This document shows, piece by piece, positions 1-7,016 of a stretch of DNA of 20,940 nucleotides (position 1 is the first letter of the stretch; the number at the start of each line of letters is the position of its first letter). The DNA is from Pseudomonadota bacterium (lineage in GTDB: Bacteria > Pseudomonadota > Gammaproteobacteria > Burkholderiales > Burkholderiaceae_C). Below the pieces are notes generated by a model. That model saw nothing but the letters and a program-made list of their open reading frames with translations, was not told the origin of the DNA and searched no databases. The position numbers and the translations under genes are program-made. The DNA lies in NCBI GenBank assembly GCA_023415035.1, contig JAEZLX010000187.1, positions 1 through 20,940 on the forward strand, read 5' to 3'.

Positions 1-774
1 GGTCATGCCGGTGGCCTGGGCCTGCTGCACGAACTCCGGAATCGGGGCCAGCACGTAGCCGTGGAAGATCGTGTAGTCGGGACGCGCGCGGCGCAGCTTG
101 ATCACTTCGGTCGACACGTCCACGCTGCCCGGCGGCGTCATCAGCTCGATCGCCACCTTCAGGCCCAGCTTTTCGGCCAGCTTCTTGGACGGCTCGATCG
201 GATCGCGTCCGAACTCGGTGTCGGAAAACACGAAGGCCACGCGCGCGCCCGGTTTTTCCTTCGCGATGTGGTTGAGCAGGATGCCGAACATTTCCGTGTA
301 GTCGGGGCCGACCAGGAACTGGTTCGGGTACTTCTTGGGGTCGTTGAGCTCGGTGGCGAACGAGGCGCCGGCCATCAGGATGTTGCCGTTGCGGTCCAGC
401 TCCGGGTTGATGGTTTTGGAAAAGCCCGTGGAGTCGCCGTAATAGAGGTTGACCTTGTTCTGGCTGGTGATCTTCTTGAACGCGGCCACCGACACGTCGA
501 CCTTGTAGCCGGTGTCCTCGGGCACGTAGCGCACCTTGCGACCCGCGATGCCGCCGGCATCGTTGACGATCTTCACGTAGTCGGCGATGCCCGCGTTGAT
601 GCCCACGCCCGCAAAGGCGAACACGCCCGTCATGGGGATGGAGCCGCCGATGACGATTTCCTCGGCGCCCTGCGCCAGCACCGACAGCGGGTGCGTCAGC
701 GCGGCGGCGCCGGCCGTGGCGGCGGCGCCCAGCATCAGTTGGCGGCGCCGGATGGAAGTGCTTGTCTTGCCCAT
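1..774 (-). CDS. LivK-type ABC transporter substrate-binding protein (partial, 3' end outside window)
   Basis: Periplasmic ligand-binding protein of a branched-chain amino acid type (HAAT) ABC importer. The frame stays open from ATG at 774 down to base 1, giving 258 residues of a family usually about 380-420 long, so the C-terminal third is missing. The N-terminus carries a signal with arginines at residues 9-11 (SIRRRQLML) and a hydrophobic stretch ending near VLAQG, which looks like a Tat or long Sec signal. The mature start, EEIVIGGSIPMTGVFAFAG, is the usual opening of periplasmic-binding fold type I proteins. AAGGAG lies 6 bases before the ATG. It is the last visible gene of the unit livG-livH-livM-binding protein, 31 bases after livM. 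The ligand cannot be read from sequence. Paralogues in this order bind amino acids, amides, urea or aromatic acids, and the adjacent gentisate genes make an aromatic acid plausible (inference). Confidence 0.9.
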   Translation of the reverse strand, partial: MGKTSTSIRRRQLMLGAAATAGAAALTHPLSVLAQGAEEIVIGGSIPMTGVFAFAGVGINAGIADYVKIVNDAGGIAGRKVRYVPEDTGYKVDVSVAAFKKITSQNKVNLYYGDSTGFSKTINPELDRNGNILMAGASFATELNDPKKYPNQFLVGPDYTEMFGILLNHIAKEKPGARVAFVFSDTEFGRDPIEPSKKLAEKLGLKVAIELMTPPGSVDVSTEVIKLRRARPDYTIFHGYVLAPIPEFVQQAQATGMT

Positions 775-805
775 GTCTGTCTCCTTGCTTGTGGTGGCGA
801 AATGC

Positions 806-1843
806 TCAGTTGCGGAAGGGCCAAAGGTGGAAGAACCGGCGCGTGCGGCGCCACATTTCTGCGAGCCCCAGCGGCTCGAAGACCAGAAAACCGATGATCA
901 GCGCGCCGAAGACCACCAGGCGCACCGGAGAGAGGAAGGCCGTCAGCTCGATGCCGCCGGGCAGCAGGTCGAACACCAGCTTGAGCAGCTCGGGGACCAT
1001 GGTCATGAACGCGGCACCCAGGATGGAGCCGAGGATGGAGCCCATGCCGCCGACGATGATGGCCGCGAGGAAGAAGATCGACATCGACAGCGGAAAGCTC
1101 TCGGGCGTGACCACGCGGAAGAAGTAGGCCCACAGGCCCCCGGCCACGCCGGCGTAGAACGACGAGAGCCCGAAGGACAGCAGCTTGTAGCGCAGCAGCG
1201 GGATGCCCAGCACCTCGGCCGAGATGTCGCGGTCGCGGATGGCGATGAAGGCGCGCCCGATGCGGGTGCGGAACAGGTTGGCCGCGCCCAGCAGCATCAG
1301 CACCATCACCGGCACGATCAGCCAGTAGAGGCGGAACGACGTGTCCAGGTCGATGCCGAACACGCGCGCAGGCTGCATCGAGATGCCGCCGGTGCCGCCC
1401 GTGATCGACAGGTTGGCGAACAGGAAGTGCGTGATGAACGAGGCGGCGATGGTGGCGATGGCCAGGTACAGGCCCTTGACGCGCAGCGAGGGGATGCCCA
1501 CGATCACGCCGCCGATCATGGCCACGCCGCCGGCGGCCAGCAGGTTGAGCACGAAGGGCGGGTTCCATTGCGCCTGCACGATGGCCACCGTGTACGCGCC
1601 CAGGCCCATGAACGCGGCCTGGCCCAGGCTCACCAGACCCGTGTAGCCGGTGAGAATGTTCAGGCCGGTGGCGCTGGCGACGTTGATCGCCACCAGGCAG
1701 GCCATGTAGAGCCAGTAGTCGCTGGCCACGAACGGGAACAGCGCCAGCAGTGCGGCGGCGATGGCCAGCCACACCTTCTGCGTGCGCGAGTCGAACAGCG
1801 CCGCGTCGGCTGTGTAGCTTTCCTTGAGGGTTCCGATGCGCAT
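806..1843 (-). CDS. livM: LivM-type ABC transporter permease
   Basis: Inner-membrane permease of a HAAT-family importer, 345 residues, the normal length for LivM. After a polar N-terminal stretch of about 25 residues there are repeated hydrophobic helices. The family-typical segment GLNILTGYTGLVSLGQAAF sits near residues 60-80, and GRAFIAIRDRDISAEVLGI, the cytoplasmic loop contacting the ATPase, near residues 185-203. It would pair with LivH as the two halves of the channel. It begins 13 bases after the livH stop, with TAAGGG overlapping that stop codon as a possible ribosome site, so the genes are transcribed together. The substrate is unknown. The symbol denotes family and position, not proven leucine transport. 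Confidence 0.92.
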   Translation of the reverse strand: MRIGTLKESYTADAALFDSRTQKVWLAIAAALLALFPFVASDYWLYMACLVAINVASATGLNILTGYTGLVSLGQAAFMGLGAYTVAIVQAQWNPPFVLNLLAAGGVAMIGGVIVGIPSLRVKGLYLAIATIAASFITHFLFANLSITGGTGGISMQPARVFGIDLDTSFRLYWLIVPVMVLMLLGAANLFRTRIGRAFIAIRDRDISAEVLGIPLLRYKLLSFGLSSFYAGVAGGLWAYFFRVVTPESFPLSMSIFFLAAIIVGGMGSILGSILGAAFMTMVPELLKLVFDLLPGGIELTAFLSPVRLVVFGALIIGFLVFEPLGLAEMWRRTRRFFHLWPFRN

Positions 1844-1856
1844 GTGTGGTCAGCCC

Positions 1857-2735
1857 TTACAGACGTTCGATCTCGTGCGTGCCAAACAGGCCGTAGGGTC
1901 GCACCATCAGGATGGCCACCAGCACCAGGAAGGTGGCCAGCAGCTTGTACTCGCCCCCGAGGAAGGCTCCGGCCAGGGCCTCGACCACGCCGATGAGCAG
2001 ACCGCCGACCAGCGCGCCGAGCACGCTGTCAAGGCCGCCGACGATCACCACCACCAGCACCGACAGGCCGAAGACTCCCATGCTTGAGGAGATGCCGCCA
2101 ATGGAGCCGACGATGATCCCGGAGACGGCCGCGAGCATGGCCGAGGTCACCCAGGCCAGCGAGAACACGCGTGGCACGTTGATGCCCACCGAATAGGCGG
2201 CGGCCTGGTCGCTGGCGGTGGCGCGCAAGGCCACGCCGCCGCGCCAGTAGCGGAACAGCAGCAGCACGGCAGCGATGAACAGGCCGGCGATCACTGCGCC
2301 CCAGAACACCTTGGGCGCGAGGAAGGCGTCGCCGATCATGATCGGCTTGGTCGGCATGAAGTCGGGCAGGCGCCGCTGGTCGGCGCTCCAGATGATCTCG
2401 ACCAGTCCCACCAGCACCGAGCCCAGGCCGACGGTGACCATGAAGACCGAGATCGGCGGCTCGCCCAGCAGCGGCCGGATCACCGCGCGCTCGATCACCG
2501 CTCCCAGCAACCCGCTGGCGAGCACGGCCGCGGGAATCGCCAGCCACAGCGGCAGGGCCCACATGGCAGAGAAGGTGAAGAACAGGTAGGCGCCCGCCAT
2601 CAGCATTTCGCCGATGGCGATGTTGACCACCCGCGTGGCCTTGTAGACCATGACGAAGGCCAGTGCCGCCAGGGCATACAGGCCTCCGCTGGCCAGGCCC
2701 GTGAGGCTGATCTCGAACAGGTAGGCCCAATCCAT
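1857..2735 (-). CDS. livH: LivH-type ABC transporter permease
   Basis: Second inner-membrane permease of the importer, 292 residues. It opens with YLFEISLTGLASGGLYALAA followed by ALAFVMVYKATRVVNIAIGE, the standard LivH start, then alternating hydrophobic segments to the end. I place the start at ATG 2735, which shares one base with the livG stop (TGATG) and has AGGAG 7 bases upstream. A GTG at 2738 is in frame but only 4 bases from that site. The coupling with livG suggests translational coupling. Like its neighbours it is a transport component with unassigned substrate. Confidence 0.92.
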   Translation of the reverse strand: MDWAYLFEISLTGLASGGLYALAALAFVMVYKATRVVNIAIGEMLMAGAYLFFTFSAMWALPLWLAIPAAVLASGLLGAVIERAVIRPLLGEPPISVFMVTVGLGSVLVGLVEIIWSADQRRLPDFMPTKPIMIGDAFLAPKVFWGAVIAGLFIAAVLLLFRYWRGGVALRATASDQAAAYSVGINVPRVFSLAWVTSAMLAAVSGIIVGSIGGISSSMGVFGLSVLVVVIVGGLDSVLGALVGGLLIGVVEALAGAFLGGEYKLLATFLVLVAILMVRPYGLFGTHEIERL

Positions 2736-3571
2736 CACTGCACTCCTTGCGGTGCGGCGGCGGCCTGCAGCTTGCGGCGCAGCTCGCCCACGTCGCCCGA
2801 GCCCAGGTAGGCGCGGTTGACCTCGGGGTCGGCCTGCACCACGGCAGGTGTGCCCTGGGCGATGACCTGGCCGAAGTTGAGCACCACCACATGGTCAGAG
2901 AGGTCCATCACCAGTCCCATGTCGTGCTCGACCATGAGCACCGTCACGCCCCACTCGGCGCGCACGTCGAGGATGAAGCGCGCCATGTCTTCGGTTTCCT
3001 CGCGATTCATGCCCGCCACCGGCTCATCGAGCATCAGGATCTGAGGCTGCATGGCCAGTGCGCGCGCCATCTCGACGCGCTTTTGCAGGCCGTAGGGCAG
3101 CGCAGCCACTGGCGCATGGCGGATGTGGTCGATCTCGAGGAAGTCGATGATGCGCTCCTCGATGTCGCGGCGCAGCTCGGCTTCCTCGCGCCGAGCACGG
3201 CCTACGTACATCAGCGCATCGAACACATTGGTTTTCAGGTGCGAGTGGCGACCGAGCTTGATGTTGTCAAGCACCGTCATGCCGCGAAACAGCGCGATGT
3301 TCTGGAAACTCCGACCCAGGCCCAGCCGCGCGCGGCGCGGCGCCGGCAGGTGTGTAATGTCCTGCCCCTGGAAACGGATGCTGCCCGCGTTGGGGCGGTA
3401 GAAGCCCGAGATGGTGTTGAACAGCGAGGTCTTGCCGGCCCCGTTGGGGCCGATCACGGCCGTGATGGAGCCCGGCTGCACGTCAAAGCCCACGCCCGAG
3501 AGCGCTTTCACGCCACCGAAGGCCAGCGTGATGCCGTTGACCTGCAGCAGTGGGGAGGGGCTGGTTTGCAT
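2735..3571 (-). CDS. livG: LivG-type ABC transporter ATP-binding protein
   Basis: Cytoplasmic ATPase of the importer, 278 residues. The Walker A motif GPNGAGKT is at residues 41-48, the Q-loop glutamine near residue 90, the variant signature LPYGLQKRVEMARAL at about 158-172, Walker B ILMLDEP at 178-184 and the switch histidine in VEHD near 216. The C-terminal tail with GTPAVVQADPEVNRAYLG is typical of the LivG branch. It is the first gene of the minus-strand operon, with AAGG 8 bases before ATG, and faces a divergent TetR-type regulator across a region with two palindromes. The partner ATPase LivF is not between these genes and may lie beyond the left edge. Confidence 0.94.
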   Translation of the reverse strand: MQTSPSPLLQVNGITLAFGGVKALSGVGFDVQPGSITAVIGPNGAGKTSLFNTISGFYRPNAGSIRFQGQDITHLPAPRRARLGLGRSFQNIALFRGMTVLDNIKLGRHSHLKTNVFDALMYVGRARREEAELRRDIEERIIDFLEIDHIRHAPVAALPYGLQKRVEMARALAMQPQILMLDEPVAGMNREETEDMARFILDVRAEWGVTVLMVEHDMGLVMDLSDHVVVLNFGQVIAQGTPAVVQADPEVNRAYLGSGDVGELRRKLQAAAAPQGVQ

Positions 3572-3611
3572 GCGCCGTGCCTTGTATGCGGGTTTGTGCC
3601 GATCTGAAAAA

Positions 3612-3646
3612 CCTACTCGCGCGTAAACTGTTTACTCGCGAGTAAA
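3612..3646. promoter_or_regulatory. Tandem operator-like palindromes between livG and the TetR-type regulator gene
   Basis: A perfect 16-base palindrome, TTTACTCGCGAGTAAA, lies at 3631-3646. A second copy matching at 13 of 16 positions, CCTACTCGCGCGTAAA, lies at 3612-3627, so the copies are offset by 19 bases. They sit in the 131-base gap between divergent genes. This is the usual form and position of TetR-family operators, so binding by the adjacent regulator and control of both directions is a reasonable inference. Confidence 0.65.
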
Positions 3647-3702
3647 TTCTGGAATGCGCGGCCACAACCAGCATCCGTATTTACCCCGAACGCCTGTCAC
3701 CC

Positions 3703-4350
3703 ATGTCCGAATCCACCGCATCCCCCTGGACGCCAGCGTCCCAGCGCGCGCGGCAGCGCGAGGCCAAGCGCCAGGCCGTGCTGCAGGCGGCCGCGCAGCT
3801 GTTCAACGAGCGGGGCTTTCATGCCACCTCGCTGGACGACATTGCCGCGCGCCTGAACGTGAGCAAGCCGACGCTGTACTACTACGTCAAGAACAAGGAC
3901 GAGATCCTGCTGCAGTGTGTCAAGCAGGGACTGGCCATGACGCTGGAGGGCATCGAGGCTTCGCGCTCGGCTGGCGGCAATGCGGTGGACCAGTTGCGCG
4001 CGTGCATGCAGGTGTACGCGGAAATCGTGATGCAGCCCTTCGGCATGTGCCTCATCCGCGTGGGCGACGAGGAAGTGCCCGAGCCCAGCCGCACCGAGCT
4101 GCGGCGCATGAAGCGCGAGATCGACCTGGCTTTTCGCCGGCTGGTCGCGCAGGGGGTGGAAGAGGGCTTGCTGGAGCCCTGCGATCCGAAGATGACCGCC
4201 TTCATGATCGCAGGCGCCCTGAGCTGGATCGGGCGCTGGTACCAGCCCGGGGGCGAGTGCACGCCCGCCCGGATCATCGAGCAGGGCATCGGCACCCTGC
4301 TCGGCGGGGTGCTCAGGCGGACTCCGGCCAGGGCCAGGCGCCGCGCCTGA
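3703..4350 (+). CDS. TetR/AcrR family transcriptional regulator
   Basis: DNA-binding repressor-type protein of 215 residues. The N-terminal helix-turn-helix spans about residues 42-62 (TSLDDIAARLNVSKPTLYYY) followed by VKNKDEIL, the standard TetR arrangement. The rest is the all-helical ligand-binding and dimer domain, which gives no clue to the ligand. The upstream stretch of about 15 residues is rich in Arg and Ala. No strong ribosome site precedes the ATG at 3703. The gene is divergent from the liv-type operon and convergent with the isomerase gene. Most likely it controls itself and the transporter through the palindromes at 3612-3646 (inference from layout). Confidence 0.9.
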   Translation: MSESTASPWTPASQRARQREAKRQAVLQAAAQLFNERGFHATSLDDIAARLNVSKPTLYYYVKNKDEILLQCVKQGLAMTLEGIEASRSAGGNAVDQLRACMQVYAEIVMQPFGMCLIRVGDEEVPEPSRTELRRMKREIDLAFRRLVAQGVEEGLLEPCDPKMTAFMIAGALSWIGRWYQPGGECTPARIIEQGIGTLLGGVLRRTPARARRRA

Positions 4351-4360
4351 GGCGGCGCGG
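4341..4360. terminator. Possible hairpin between convergent genes
   Basis: CCGCGCC (4341-4347) and GGCGCGG (4354-4360) form a 7-bp GC-only stem with a 6-base loop that contains the TetR-gene stop codon. It lies just before the end of the convergent isomerase gene. There is no T-tract on either strand, so it may only contribute to transcript ends. Confidence 0.3.
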
Positions 4361-4362
4361 GG

Positions 4363-5001
4363 TCACCCTGCGTCGGGCTGCTGGCGCGGGGCGGCCTTCT
4401 GGAAGGCTTCCAGTTCCATGCAGGCTTTTTCGACTTCGGCGATCAGCGGCCAGCGGGTGAGATCGACCTTGAAGCGGCGCGCGCTCTCGATCTGCGGGAT
4501 GAGGTACACGTCGGCGATGGTGGGTGCGTCACCATGGCTGAAGCGCCCGCGCCGGGCGTCGGCGGCCAGCAGTGCCTCGTAGGCGTCGAAGCCGGCGCTG
4601 ATCCAGTTGCCACACCAGGCGTTGATCGCGTCGTCGTTGGCGCCAAAGGTGTGGCGCAGGTATTCGAGGATGCGACGGTTGTTCACCGGGTGGATGTCGC
4701 AGCCGATGATGGCTGCCAGCGCGCGCACGTGGGCGCGGCGCTGCGGGTCGCGCGGCAGCAGCGGCGGGTCGGGGTACTTTTCTTCCAGCCACTCGATGAT
4801 GGCCGGCGACTGGATCAGCGTCTCGCTGCCGGTCTCCAGCGCGGGTACCAGCTGCTGCGGGTTGACGGCCTTGTAGTCGTCGCCAAGGTGCGCGTCCTTG
4901 ACCAGGTTCACGGCCACATACTCGTAGCTCAGGCCCTTGAGGTTGAGCGCGATGCGCGTGCGGTGCGAGGTGCCGCTGCGCCAGTAGTTGTAAAGCTTCA
5001 T
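4363..5001 (-). CDS. nagL: Glutathione-dependent maleylpyruvate isomerase, NagL-like (zeta-class GST fold)
   Basis: Cytoplasmic enzyme of 212 residues that isomerises maleylpyruvate, the gentisate ring-cleavage product, to fumarylpyruvate using glutathione. The N-terminal thioredoxin-like domain has the zeta-class region RSGTSHRTRIAL at residues 8-19, NPQQLVPAL at 47-55 and the glutathione-contacting QSPAIIEWLEE at 64-74. The helical domain includes GCDIHPVNNRRILEYLR. From memory, RSGTSHR, GCDIHPxNNRRILEYL and INAWCGxWISAGFDAYEALL closely match the NagL enzyme of Ralstonia U2. The close homologue maleylacetoacetate isomerase (MaiA, homogentisate pathway) is the alternative, but the neighbouring gentisate dioxygenase favours NagL. 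It follows that gene on the same strand after 103 bases. Confidence 0.85.
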   Translation of the reverse strand: MKLYNYWRSGTSHRTRIALNLKGLSYEYVAVNLVKDAHLGDDYKAVNPQQLVPALETGSETLIQSPAIIEWLEEKYPDPPLLPRDPQRRAHVRALAAIIGCDIHPVNNRRILEYLRHTFGANDDAINAWCGNWISAGFDAYEALLAADARRGRFSHGDAPTIADVYLIPQIESARRFKVDLTRWPLIAEVEKACMELEAFQKAAPRQQPDAG

Positions 5002-5054
5002 GGATGCGAGGTGATGTTCAGTGCGGTTGGCTGGCGGCCCCGGCAGCGGATCCG

Positions 5055-5091
5055 GGACCGGTGCGCAATGATCGCACGGATGCCCCGGTCC
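5055..5091. other. Imperfect hairpin between dioxygenase and isomerase genes
   Basis: In the 103-base gap, outer arms GGACC (5055-5059) and GGTCC (5087-5091) enclose an inner stem GTGCG (5061-5065) and CGCAC (5073-5077). It could be a processing or attenuation structure between the two genes or a remnant of rearrangement. No T-tract is seen. Confidence 0.3.
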
Positions 5092-5104
5092 GGCCGAGCG
5101 GGCG

Positions 5105-6175
5105 TCAGGATTCGGCGGGCATCACCGGTGTGCCTTCGGGGCGCACCTCGTACACGCCGAGCTTGCGGTGCAGGGGCGACTCGTCGGCCACAAAGAGGAG
5201 GGCCGGCTCGGTGGCCGAGGCATTGGTCAGCGACGTGGCCGTGTAGCCGGGGATGCAGCAGGTGTCGGCGGGGGCAAGGTCAAAACCCTGCGCGTCGGTG
5301 GCCACGCGGGCGGCGCCCTCGATCACGTGGTACACCGCCGCCGGCGAGCGCGCGGGCAGCCGCAGGGTCTGGCCGGGGCGCAGCATCAGGGCATGAAAGC
5401 CCAGCACGTTCTCGGCGTCCTCGCCGGACTCGGGGTTCACATAGGTGACCTGCACGTTGGCCAGATCGGGCTGGTCGTGCGCCAGCGACACCAGGGCGGC
5501 GCGGGCGTCGGCCCACGGGTAGCGCAGCATCGGGTAGCGCCGGCCGCTGCGCCCGAACACCGGTGTCGGCACGATGCCGGGGCGCGCGTAGGCGCGGTTG
5601 CCCACGCTCTGGCGCACCTGCTGGCGGTCGCCGTTGACGTGGTAGCTGACCTCCAGGTAGTACATCAGCGGCAGGTCGAGCACGTCGAGCCAGATCACCG
5701 GCTGGTCGCCGTCGTGGCCGTGTTCGTGCCACAGCCCGGTGGGCGTGAGGATCAGGTCGCCGCGGCTCATGGGGCATTTCTCGCCGTCCACCGTGGTCCA
5801 GGCGCCTTCGCCCTCGACGATCATGCGCACCGCGTTGGGCGTGTGGCGGTGGCTGGACGCCCATTCACCGGGCAGCAGCAGCTGCATGCCCAGGTACAGG
5901 GCGGCGCTGGCCTGCATCTTCTCCAGCGTGTGGCCCGGGTTGGCCAGCACCAGCACGCGGCGCTCGGCCTTCTCGATCGGCGTGAGCTCGCCCGCGCGCA
6001 TCAGCAGCGGCCGGACGGTTTCGTAGCGCCAGTGCGTGGCCCGTGTCTGGCGCGTCGGGATGGTGGGTGGCAGCACGCCGCGCAGGCTCGGCCACAGCGG
6101 CACCAGGTTGTGGCGGGTCAGCTCGTCGCGGTACTCCTGAGGCAGGTCTTCCAGCTTGCCCAGCTCGTGGCTCAT
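5105..6175 (-). CDS. nagI: Gentisate 1,2-dioxygenase
   Basis: Fe(II) ring-cleaving dioxygenase converting gentisate (2,5-dihydroxybenzoate) and O2 to maleylpyruvate. It has two cupin domains and 356 residues, normal for the family. The first cupin holds SSHRHTPNAVRMIVEGEGAW, with likely iron ligands His109 and His111, and His150 in the later GLWHEHGHDG. The second cupin includes FHALMLRPGQTLRLPARSP and YHVIEG. I start at ATG 6175 because AGGAG lies 6 bases upstream. An in-frame ATG at 6208 would add 11 residues and has no such site. It is the first gene of a minus-strand unit with the isomerase, divergent from a MarR-type regulator. The assignment to gentisate rather than 1-hydroxy-2-naphthoate or salicylate dioxygenase is supported by the isomerase neighbour. 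Confidence 0.92.
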   Translation of the reverse strand: MSHELGKLEDLPQEYRDELTRHNLVPLWPSLRGVLPPTIPTRQTRATHWRYETVRPLLMRAGELTPIEKAERRVLVLANPGHTLEKMQASAALYLGMQLLLPGEWASSHRHTPNAVRMIVEGEGAWTTVDGEKCPMSRGDLILTPTGLWHEHGHDGDQPVIWLDVLDLPLMYYLEVSYHVNGDRQQVRQSVGNRAYARPGIVPTPVFGRSGRRYPMLRYPWADARAALVSLAHDQPDLANVQVTYVNPESGEDAENVLGFHALMLRPGQTLRLPARSPAAVYHVIEGAARVATDAQGFDLAPADTCCIPGYTATSLTNASATEPALLFVADESPLHRKLGVYEVRPEGTPVMPAES

Positions 6176-6219
6176 GCGCGTCTCCTCGGGTGGCCCGGAG
6201 GCGGTCATCCGGGTAAATG

Positions 6220-6253
6220 ATCAGTACACTGATTACATGCTAGTGCTAGCATG
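6220..6253. promoter_or_regulatory. Two adjacent inverted repeats in the gentisate/marR divergent control region
   Basis: ATCAGT-AC-ACTGAT at 6220-6233 has 6-bp perfect arms. CATGCTAG-TG-CTAGCATG at 6236-6253 has 8-bp perfect arms. Their centres are 18 bases apart, within the 116-base gap between the dioxygenase start (6175) and the regulator start (6292). The form and place suit operators of a dimeric MarR protein covering both promoters. Confidence 0.6.
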
Positions 6254-6291
6254 GGCTGCCTGCCCATGCAGGTTTACCCTGTGCCAGCACC

Positions 6292-6783
6292 ATGAGCCCT
6301 GACACCGCGTTCGACGGCAGGATCGACGGCCTGCCCGGTTTCGCGATCCGCCGCCTGCAGCAGATCGCTGTGGGCATCTTCCTGCAGGAGATGGCCGGGC
6401 TCAATGTCACGCCGGTGCAGTTCGGTGCGCTGCAGGTCGTGGCCCTGTTCCCGGGCATCGACCAGCGTACCCTGGCCGGCCGGATCGCGCTCGACACCTC
6501 CACCACCGGCGGCGTGATCGACCGACTGGAGGCGCGCGGCTGGCTGCAGCGGCGCCGCTCTACGGAAGACCGGCGCGCGCGCCTGCTGTACCTGACGCCC
6601 GCCGGCGAACAGGTGCTGGCCCAGGCGGTGCCGGGCATGTTGCGCGCGCAGGAGCGCATCCTGGCGCCGCTGCCGCCGGCGCAGCGCGAACCGTTCATGG
6701 CGATGCTGCAGATCCTTGTCGAGCACAACAACGAATGGAGCCGTGCGCCGGCCGAGAGCCTGGGCCCGGCATCCGTGGCCTGA
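6292..6783 (+). CDS. MarR family transcriptional regulator, probably of the gentisate genes
   Basis: DNA-binding protein of 163 residues with a winged helix. The helix-turn-helix spans about residues 58-82 (RTLAGRIALDTSTTGGVIDRLEARGW) in two parts, and the wing RRRSTEDRRARLLYLTPAG follows at 87-104, including the conserved DRR and LT positions. Flanking helices provide the dimer interface. MarR proteins commonly repress aromatic degradation genes and release DNA on binding a phenolic acid or CoA ester. Its divergent position beside gentisate dioxygenase and the inverted repeats at 6220-6253 point to control of that unit. The ligand is unknown. The start has no clear ribosome site, so a leaderless or weakly translated message is possible. 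Confidence 0.88.
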   Translation: MSPDTAFDGRIDGLPGFAIRRLQQIAVGIFLQEMAGLNVTPVQFGALQVVALFPGIDQRTLAGRIALDTSTTGGVIDRLEARGWLQRRRSTEDRRARLLYLTPAGEQVLAQAVPGMLRAQERILAPLPPAQREPFMAMLQILVEHNNEWSRAPAESLGPASVA

Positions 6784-6973
6784 ATTCGATGATGGGACCG
6801 CGGCGCAGCCTGCCAAAGTTCGCGTGGTCGAGGTGGAAGGGCGTCTGGCGCCGAAGTCCGCCTGGTCAATGCGGTGCGCGTCGAATTCCACGACTGGCTC
6901 CCGATGCGGGCTGTGCCTGTGTTCCCAACGTCACCGGAGGGAGTGACTTCATGGACAATGAAACCAGCTGACA

Positions 6974-6992
6974 ACCGGTCAAGCAGACCGGT
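6974..6992 (+). promoter_or_regulatory. Inverted repeat in the pyk leader
   Basis: ACCGGTC (6974-6980) and GACCGGT (6986-6992) are perfect 7-bp arms with a 5-base spacer, ending 12 bases before the pyk ribosome site GGAG (7004-7007). It could be an operator or an RNA hairpin. A T-tract is absent, so a terminator for the MarR gene is less likely. The surrounding gap 6784-7016 holds no convincing gene. Confidence 0.4.
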
Positions 6993-7016
6993 GTAACCTG
7001 TTTGGAGACATTGCCC

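Noticed and set aside
61..1996. Plus-strand frames opposite the binding-protein and livM genes
   Set aside because: Their translations lack recognisable domains, while the minus strand encodes clear transporter components with ribosome sites and operon spacing.
4363..5001. Maleylacetoacetate isomerase (MaiA) of the homogentisate pathway
   Set aside because: The fold and many motifs are shared, but the adjacent gentisate dioxygenase and close likeness to NagL favour maleylpyruvate as the substrate. Not fully excluded.
6784..6972. Small plus-strand frames between the MarR gene and pyk
   Set aside because: They overlap the MarR gene or lack ribosome sites and show no recognisable protein; treated as non-coding.
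7002..7016. TTG start for pyruvate kinase five codons upstream
   Set aside because: ATG 7017 has GGAG at a good distance and gives the standard N-terminus; the TTG would overlap that ribosome site.
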